Source: Gemmatimonadota bacterium
GTDB lineage: Bacteria; Gemmatimonadota; Gemmatimonadetes; Gemmatimonadales; Gemmatimonadaceae
Reading direction: 5' to 3'
Length of the DNA: 64,000 bases
Assembly (NCBI GenBank): GCA_027307165.1
Contig: DAHUXM010000025.1
Location: forward strand, 1-64,000
Position 1 is the first letter of the stretch. Every line of letters begins with the position of its first letter. Positions 58,449 through 64,000 of the stretch are shown piece after piece. The translations under genes and the position numbers were made by a program. The notes under the pieces are model-generated. The model had not been told where the DNA came from. It saw nothing but the letters and a program-made list of their open reading frames with translations, and ran no database searches.

Positions 58449-60476
58449 CTACGGTGTCAGCGAGTTGTACAACGCTGCCACGTCGAAACCCGCCGGATCG
58501 ATTTCGTAATATCTGTTATCAGTGTACCGCCCTGTCGTGGGGAAGTACGGCGGTGGATTGTACAGCGCGCACTTGTCGTAGCTGTATCGCTTGGCGAATC
58601 CGGTTCCATTGGATGTTCCAACAGCGCCGCGCTGCTGCTGAATTATTCCGCCGGTCAGATACAGGCAGCCGCGGCCGTTGTTGGTTCCTTCGCAATCGTT
58701 CGCGTTTGTCGGCCCCGACGCGTAATTCTCAACGCCGAAGGCCGTGTTGAGCGCCATCATGACACCCTGCACGAAGACGTCCTTGGTGTCATCCATGTTT
58801 CTGTAGCCGACGCCGGATATGTTCAGTGGATCCTGCAACGCGTTGTCGGCAATGAATATGTTGTTGCCGGAAATTATTCCGAGCATGTCAGCCGTGCAGT
58901 TGTTGAGCGATGGATCCGTCACGTATTTCGTATCGCGCAGAATCGCGACGTTACCGGTGGCGTACAGCGTGACGCGGCCGCGGAGCGTGCCGCTCAAGCC
59001 CGTGGTTCCCGCGACATAGATCACGCCCTTGGTGCCAGGATTGAGTCCGCGGTAAAGCGGGTATAGATACTGTGCCTCCGCCGGGTACAATGCAGTCAGC
59101 TGAGGAGCGACGGACCCTCCGTACGGCTTCCAATAGCCGACAGTATTCAGAGTTGTACCTGGGAAGAACGTCGTGCTGTCACCAGCGATCTTCTGTGCTA
59201 CCGCAAGAACTTGCGCGGCTGTCTTGGTTGCCATGCCGACGGTATCAGTGGCATAGCCAGCACCCGGCTCACTACGGTAGCTTACCGCGCGCAGATTGGG
59301 ATCTCCGCCCAGATAGCAGCGGGCGGACGACTGCTTCATCACGTACGCTGTCATTCCGGATCCGCTCGTCAGCGACGTAATGACACTTCCGCTGTAGAGG
59401 CCCGACTTGCTGAGGGCGGTCTTGAACCACGCCCTGGTATGCTCCGAAAGAGGAACGAACGCCGGGTGAGACGGCGATCCCAGCCCCGTTCCGGTGCTCG
59501 TAAACGTGTATGCCGCACCGCAATTGTCCGCGGTCGAGTCTCCGCGCACCCACCGCGCGGTCTTGCCATAGTACACCCTGAAAAATCCGTCGTCGGCGCC
59601 ATTGATCGGCAGGCCGGCAACGCCGCCGGCTCCACCGTTGTACGGGCGCGCGACGAACTCGATGCGCATCAGAGTGTTGTCGATCGTGCTGGAGTTGGGC
59701 GCAGTGAAATTGAATCCACCCGAAGACGCATATCCCGGCAGCGAGCTGAGCGCTGTGTTGTTGGGAAGCGCGATCGGCTTCTGGTTGGCAGAATAACCCA
59801 CATCGAACGTGCCGTAGCCGGCGCCAAGTACTGCACCCGCCGTTCCTACCGTACCGTGAAAACGCGCGCCACCGGACCCGATGTTGATATTGTCATTGGA
59901 CCAGACGGGGCCCCACAACTGGTCGTTGTTGTTGAAATAGATTATGGAGCCGTTATTCGTTTCCTGGTTGGACCAGTAGGCGAACTTCGCGAAGCTCTCC
60001 TGTGCCAGCTCGAGTCGGCGCACGACCTCCGCACCACTCTGATTCTTCGCGACCGCCACGACGCTCACGAACCGTCCGAACTGCCCGGTATTCGAGCTCG
60101 TCGGCCCCAGATACATGCTCACCGTAATTCCCGGGACCACCTTGCCGTCCGCGCCAAGTATTGTCGCGTTGCTGGTGACAGTGGTGTAGCCCGAATCCGG
60201 CGCAGCGTACGGATCGAAATTGAGCGTGCTCTTGCCCATCGCGAGCACTGCCTCGGCAGCGTAACGCAAGTCACGCTCCTGATCGTACGAGTTCGCGAGT
60301 ATCTGTTCGTTGCCGCCGAGATAGATCGCCGATGTCGCGAGGCTCGCCAGCGACAGCGTGAGCACGAGTGTCAATATCAACGCGGAGCCGCGGCGCTCGA
60401 CGCCGGGTCTCATCGTGCGCCTACTCTTCCACGCGCGGTACTTGACCGCTATTTGCGTAAGGTGCTTGGCGTACAT
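58449..60476 (-). CDS. PilX-like pilus assembly protein, large
   Basis: A 675-residue protein with an N-terminal hydrophobic helix after a basic patch (VERRGSALILTLVLTLSLAS) and a YAAEAVLAMG segment as in PilX-type minor pilins. The long remainder is Gly/Asn/Thr-rich and beta-like. PilX proteins are usually near 200 residues, so the C-terminal passenger is unusual and may be a surface adhesin-like domain. Start 60476 is supported by GGGGGAAG just upstream. It is the last gene of the prepilin operon. Confidence 0.75.
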   Translation of the reverse strand: MYAKHLTQIAVKYRAWKSRRTMRPGVERRGSALILTLVLTLSLASLATSAIYLGGNEQILANSYDQERDLRYAAEAVLAMGKSTLNFDPYAAPDSGYTTVTSNATILGADGKVVPGITVSMYLGPTSSNTGQFGRFVSVVAVAKNQSGAEVVRRLELAQESFAKFAYWSNQETNNGSIIYFNNNDQLWGPVWSNDNINIGSGGARFHGTVGTAGAVLGAGYGTFDVGYSANQKPIALPNNTALSSLPGYASSGGFNFTAPNSSTIDNTLMRIEFVARPYNGGAGGVAGLPINGADDGFFRVYYGKTARWVRGDSTADNCGAAYTFTSTGTGLGSPSHPAFVPLSEHTRAWFKTALSKSGLYSGSVITSLTSGSGMTAYVMKQSSARCYLGGDPNLRAVSYRSEPGAGYATDTVGMATKTAAQVLAVAQKIAGDSTTFFPGTTLNTVGYWKPYGGSVAPQLTALYPAEAQYLYPLYRGLNPGTKGVIYVAGTTGLSGTLRGRVTLYATGNVAILRDTKYVTDPSLNNCTADMLGIISGNNIFIADNALQDPLNISGVGYRNMDDTKDVFVQGVMMALNTAFGVENYASGPTNANDCEGTNNGRGCLYLTGGIIQQQRGAVGTSNGTGFAKRYSYDKCALYNPPPYFPTTGRYTDNRYYEIDPAGFDVAALYNSLTP

Positions 60477-60487
60477 TCTTCCCCCGA

Positions 60488-61672
60488 TTATGGAACAGTT
60501 ACCTGATTACTCACCGCAATTGGAGAGAACTGGCCGCCACAATCTTCAGCAGCCACTCCGTAGACCCACGTGTTGGTACTCGACACCTGAGTGTCAGTGA
60601 ACGTGTAAGTCGACTGTCCCGCGGGTATCGAGGCGAGCGGATCTGCAAACACGTCACCTACCAGACGTCGATAGATCACGTACTTCTCCACATCCTTTTC
60701 GCCGCCGCCGTCATCGGTCGCGCGACCCCAGCTCAGCACTACCTGATTGGATGTCGGCGCGACAGCAGTCACCGACTGCCCAAAGACCGGCGCGTCGCCG
60801 CACGTCGCGTGATTCAAGAGACCGGCATTGAGCAACCGGATCGATGCATCCGCCGGCCGTTGAGTCTTGGTTCCGTCGCGCTCGATGAAGCTGCCAATCA
60901 AATGAACCTTCACAAAGCGAATCTGATCGGTGAGGGCCGATGACCCGGTGTCGGCCGGCGACCCATGTACGGGAACGTGAATTGCCGGGAGCGACGACGC
61001 CGGAACGTCGACGACGGCACCAGCAGCGTTGATTATCTGATACGTAAATGGAGGAGTGAGCGGATCGAGCAACATCCCGCGCGCCAGCGTGTCGATCGGC
61101 ATCGCGTTCACGCGCCGAAACAGTGCGTACCGGCCGCTCGAACCCGGACTGTTGTCCGGTGCGACCCAGAAGGAAATGGTTTCCGCAGCGCTCGGCGGTC
61201 CGCCACGAAAGTACGAGGTCGTCGGCCAGACGGTCGACGAGAGCGGTAGAGTGATCTGATGCGCCGGCGTCATGCTCATCGTAGAGCCGGCCGGTAGATC
61301 GGGATCGTAGTACACCGCGCCGAACGCTCCGCCTTCGGCTGCCGTATCGCGCGCTGCGTAGTCTGCATCGAACGTCACGGCGAATGGATCGGCCTGCACG
61401 AGCAGCGGTTGCTGATCGGAAACACCGGCACCGGCCACGCGTATCTGCCGCTCCATCGTCGAGATGGCGAAGCGCACGTTCTGCTGAGCGTCGGATCGTC
61501 CAGCGGTGCTGCCCATTGCCTGCACCTGTGAACGGAAGAGTGGAACGGTCATGGCGAACACCAGCAGCAGAATGGTGATCGACAGCATGACTTCCAGCAG
61601 CGTGAATCCGCTGCGCCTCCGTCCCGCACGGTGGGGGGCATTCGAGCTCGCGGCGATGGTCATCGCATTCAT
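60488..61672 (-). CDS. PilW-like minor pilin with C-terminal fibronectin-like domain
   Basis: A 394-residue prepilin. The class III leader is RRRSGFTLLEVMLSI with Gly at the prepilin-peptidase site and the conserved Glu at +5. The middle carries minor-pilin features (QQNVRFAISTMERQIRVAG). The last about 100 residues look like a fibronectin type III domain (APTSNQVVLSWGRATDDGG, EKYVIYRRL, TYTFTDTQVSSTNTWVYGVA). The start lies one base after the pilV-like stop. Confidence 0.85.
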   Translation of the reverse strand: MNAMTIAASSNAPHRAGRRRSGFTLLEVMLSITILLLVFAMTVPLFRSQVQAMGSTAGRSDAQQNVRFAISTMERQIRVAGAGVSDQQPLLVQADPFAVTFDADYAARDTAAEGGAFGAVYYDPDLPAGSTMSMTPAHQITLPLSSTVWPTTSYFRGGPPSAAETISFWVAPDNSPGSSGRYALFRRVNAMPIDTLARGMLLDPLTPPFTYQIINAAGAVVDVPASSLPAIHVPVHGSPADTGSSALTDQIRFVKVHLIGSFIERDGTKTQRPADASIRLLNAGLLNHATCGDAPVFGQSVTAVAPTSNQVVLSWGRATDDGGGEKDVEKYVIYRRLVGDVFADPLASIPAGQSTYTFTDTQVSSTNTWVYGVAAEDCGGQFSPIAVSNQVTVP

Positions 61673-61673
61673 G

Positions 61674-62063
61674 TCAGAACGCGGCTATCATCGTCGTACG
61701 CTTGATCGGCGTGCCGAGTCTGGGATTGGAGACGGTTACGGTAATCGTCTTGTAGTCGTAGAGGTCGCTCGACCCGCCGCCCGTGTGCGTGACCTGCGTC
61801 GTCCTCGTGTAGCCGACATATGGTGTCGCGAGTACCACCGTACCAGGATAGAGCGTGTCGATCGCAGTGTAACGCGGCGCATTCTTGATTTCTTCGAGCC
61901 GTTGCGACGCGAGCTCGTTCGCGGTGTTCTTGACGTCACTGACGGCGGCGATACGCGCGAATTTACCCATGAAGCTCGCAATGCTGAGCATCGCGGTGGC
62001 GAGAATCGTCACTGCGATCATGACTTCGACGAGCGTCATTCCCTTTCGTACGCCCTTGATCAT
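61674..62063 (-). CDS. PilV-like minor pilin
   Basis: A 129-residue prepilin with the leader KGMTLVEVMIAVTILA (Glu at +5) and the N-terminal helix typical of minor pilins, followed by ELASQRLEEIKNAPRY. It should cap or start type IV pilus fibres together with its neighbours. The ATG overlaps the fimT-like stop by 4 bases (ATGA). Confidence 0.85.
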   Translation of the reverse strand: MIKGVRKGMTLVEVMIAVTILATAMLSIASFMGKFARIAAVSDVKNTANELASQRLEEIKNAPRYTAIDTLYPGTVVLATPYVGYTRTTQVTHTGGGSSDLYDYKTITVTVSNPRLGTPIKRTTMIAAF

Positions 62064-62620
62064 AGTCCTGCTCCTATCCAGGTGCTCCCATTGTAGCGGT
62101 ACGACTGCACGCGCCCGGTTGCCTGTCGAACGTGAATCGCGCGCATGTCAGACTTGTTGATTCGATAAGAGGACAGATACAGCTCCAGCTCACTGCTCAC
62201 CGCACCGTCACGATGGTAGTAGACGGTAGGGTAGTTGTCACGACTGGCAAGGCTGCTGCCGACGACGGATGCACTGGCGCTGAGCTGCACTCCGACGGGC
62301 GGGAGAATGAAACGAGTCCCATCCTCAAGTTGCGTCCAGCGAACGGTCTCTCCGGGGTCCACCTGATGATTGTCGTTTGCGTCGTAAACCACGCGTATGC
62401 GTCGCCCGGTTGTGTCAAAGCTGACCATGACGTCGGTCTGACGCACGATCGCGACTCGCTGGGCCTGCTGAAGCGCGATCTCCACCGTGCGCATGCCCGT
62501 ATCCGCGTCGAATTGTGCGGCCTTGAGGCGTGGCAGAGCGAGTGCGGCCAGAATGCCCACGATGGACACCACGATCAACATCTCGATTAGCGTGAATCCC
62601 GCGCGAACGGTTTTCGCCAT
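62060..62620 (-). CDS. FimT/GspH-like minor pilin
   Basis: A 186-residue prepilin with leader RAGFTLIEMLIVVSIVGILAA (Glu at +5), and the FimT/GspH pattern RTVEIALQQAQRVAIVRQTD. FimT proteins help natural DNA uptake in some bacteria; others belong to type II secretion. It heads the order fimT-pilV-pilW-pilX on the minus strand and is divergent from the AraC-type regulator (63-base gap). Confidence 0.88.
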   Translation of the reverse strand: MAKTVRAGFTLIEMLIVVSIVGILAALALPRLKAAQFDADTGMRTVEIALQQAQRVAIVRQTDVMVSFDTTGRRIRVVYDANDNHQVDPGETVRWTQLEDGTRFILPPVGVQLSASASVVGSSLASRDNYPTVYYHRDGAVSSELELYLSSYRINKSDMRAIHVRQATGRVQSYRYNGSTWIGAGL

Positions 62621-62683
62621 ACTGAGAAGGTAGGGTTATCGGGTCGCGTGAGTCGTCACGCTCCCGGACGGTCTTGTCACTAA

Positions 62684-63523
62684 ATGCGAGTATCGGCGTC
62701 CATAGTGACAACCAAAGCATTTGAAAACATCCACGTGAGCGTCATCGTCACTCTGACGAGCCATCCAGGGCGCCTTGCCCGGATCCGGTCCGCCGCGCGC
62801 GACAGCCACACGGTTATCGCCTGCGACAGCTGGGAACAGATTTTTTCCACATGCCGTGACCGGATGGTTCACGCCGCGGTTCTGGACCTCGAAACGGCGG
62901 CGTCGCCGAGCTTCGACTCCATCCGCCGGTTCAAACGGATGAATCCAACAGTTGTGCTCATCGGATACACGACCTGCACCCTCGAAAGGGTACATCACAT
63001 TTTTGACGCAGGGCGCTACGGTTTCGAGGCCCTCGTCATCGCCGACATCGACGACGGGCCGTCGGCATTCTCACGCGCAATCGAGAGGGCCTCGGCGCGG
63101 GGTGTCGCGGCGATGGTGAGGAACAACCTGGCGCCAGCCGTCGATCCGATGGCCACGGACGCCTTGCTGACAGCGATCACCCGAGCCCATGAGCGACTCA
63201 CGCCGGCGAGCCTGGCGCAGGAGATGGGGGTCGGCGGCCGGCGGCTCTCGCGCGCACTTGCAGCATCGGGATATCCGTCGGCGCACAAGCTCATCATGTG
63301 GGGAAGGCTCATCGTTGCGGCGGCGCTCATGGACGGAACGCGCCACAGCACTGACCGGATCGCGCTTACCTTGCGCTTTCCATCGGGCAGCGCATTCCGC
63401 AACAACTGCCGGCGCTACCTGGGAGCCAAGCCGTCGGAAATCCGTGCGCGCGGCGGTGCGACGCTGGTTTTCAGCCTGCTGCGCGATGGAATTGCGGCGA
63501 ACCTTCAGTCTTCCGACCTGTAG
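62684..63523 (+). CDS. AraC-family regulator with receiver-like N-terminus
   Basis: A 279-residue protein. The N-terminal 120 residues have an alpha/beta order recalling a response-regulator receiver (VIVTLTSHPGRLARIRSAAR; AAVLDLETAASPS) but without a clear phospho-site. A C-terminal AraC helix-turn-helix is visible in LAQEMGVGGRRLSRALAASG and later FPSGSAFRNNCRRYLGAKPS. Divergence from the prepilin genes makes it a candidate regulator of them. Confidence 0.78.
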   Translation: MRVSASIVTTKAFENIHVSVIVTLTSHPGRLARIRSAARDSHTVIACDSWEQIFSTCRDRMVHAAVLDLETAASPSFDSIRRFKRMNPTVVLIGYTTCTLERVHHIFDAGRYGFEALVIADIDDGPSAFSRAIERASARGVAAMVRNNLAPAVDPMATDALLTAITRAHERLTPASLAQEMGVGGRRLSRALAASGYPSAHKLIMWGRLIVAAALMDGTRHSTDRIALTLRFPSGSAFRNNCRRYLGAKPSEIRARGGATLVFSLLRDGIAANLQSSDL

Positions 63524-63620
63524 CTGCCCGACGTCCCGCAGAGGTTCATCCGGCCCCGATATGGCGGCGCCAACAGTTTTCCGTTTACAAGCGTCGGTCC
63601 ATTCATACTTTAGTTGGTGA

Positions 63621-64000
63621 TGCTATACATAGGCTTGACTGGCAACATTGCGAGCGGAAAGTCGGAGGCTGCGGCCCGATTCGCGCGTTACGGGGCGACC
63701 ATAGTGGACGCGGACGTTCTGGCTCGTGACGCGGTCGCGGTCGGTTCGCCGGCGTTCGAGCGCGTCGTCGCTCGTTGGGGCAAGGGAATTCTGGCCCCTG
63801 ATGGAACCCTCGACCGGGAGGCATTGAGGCATACCGTCTTCGCCGACCCGGCCCAGCTGGAAGAGTTGAACGCGATAGTCCACCCTGGCGTCAACAAGCT
63901 GCGCCGGAAGATGGTGGCCGAGGCGCGGAAGCGCGGCGACGCGGTGCTGATCTATGTGGTGCCGCTGCTGTTCGAGCGACGGCTCGCGGGCGAGTTCGAT
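63621..64000 (+). CDS. coaE: Dephospho-CoA kinase, N-terminal part
   Basis: The frame runs off the right edge after about 126 codons. It opens MLYIGLTGNIASGKSEAAAR, whose P-loop and following IVDADVLARDAV are the marks of dephospho-CoA kinase, the last step in coenzyme A synthesis. HPGVNKLRRKMVAEA and IYVVPLLFE follow in the expected places. A GTG directly before the ATG is an alternative start. Confidence 0.93.

Overview
The window is GC-rich, densely coding chromosomal DNA from a Gram-negative-type bacterium. Evidence for an outer membrane and periplasm includes a TonB plug-domain protein, a PapD-like chaperone, type IV prepilins, System I (Ccm) cytochrome c maturation genes and a PEP-CTERM protein. 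These traits together are most compatible with Gemmatimonadota or a related deep lineage; this is inference from gene content, not a phylogenetic result. Genes are packed tightly, very often with 4-base NTGA overlaps (ATGA, GTGA, TTGA and apparently one CTGA).

Layout. 1-804: the 5' end of tuf and four tRNAs (Thr-Tyr-Gly-Thr), all on the minus strand. 0.8-7.3 kb: cysS, a MASE1 hybrid histidine kinase, an AI-2E-type permease and pspA. 7.3-10.8 kb: a PEP-CTERM/NIDO protein, an ElaA-type acetyltransferase and a split serine dehydratase coupled to uvrA. 13.7-18.4 kb: cutA, an ABC exporter and a barrel-less TonB plug protein. 18.4-23.5 kb: a partial cytochrome c maturation operon (ccmE, ccmF, ccmH, a small zinc-ribbon protein) beside a dihaem cytochrome. 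23.6-26.1 kb: uracil-DNA glycosylase, topoisomerase IB and a crotonase. 26.2-29.8 kb: recF, dciA and gyrB. 29.9-31.3 kb: a DUF4402 protein and a chaperone. 31.3-43 kb: thymidine phosphorylase, two TPR proteins, response regulators, ligA, a REPIN-like element, an orphan ParA and an acyl-CoA ligase.

43.2-45.2 kb holds an overlapping pterin operon: an animal-type 6-pyruvoyl-tetrahydropterin synthase, GTP cyclohydrolase I and a short-chain reductase that appears to start at CTG. It is preceded by a roughly 150-nt structured RNA and a perfect-palindrome terminator placed just before the first ribosome binding site. This could be a regulatory leader or an independent small RNA.

46.5-56.2 kb is one long minus-strand operon: RAM-domain protein, NurA-like nuclease, HerA-like ATPase, a secreted protein, Mre11/SbcD, Rad50/SbcC, a GNAT protein and a class V aminotransferase. 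It unites all four components of the archaeal-style DNA end-resection machinery in an apparent bacterium. 56.2-64 kb: a helicase-like protein that seems to have lost its ATPase motifs, thymidine kinase, a four-gene prepilin operon, an AraC-type regulator and the start of coaE at the window edge.
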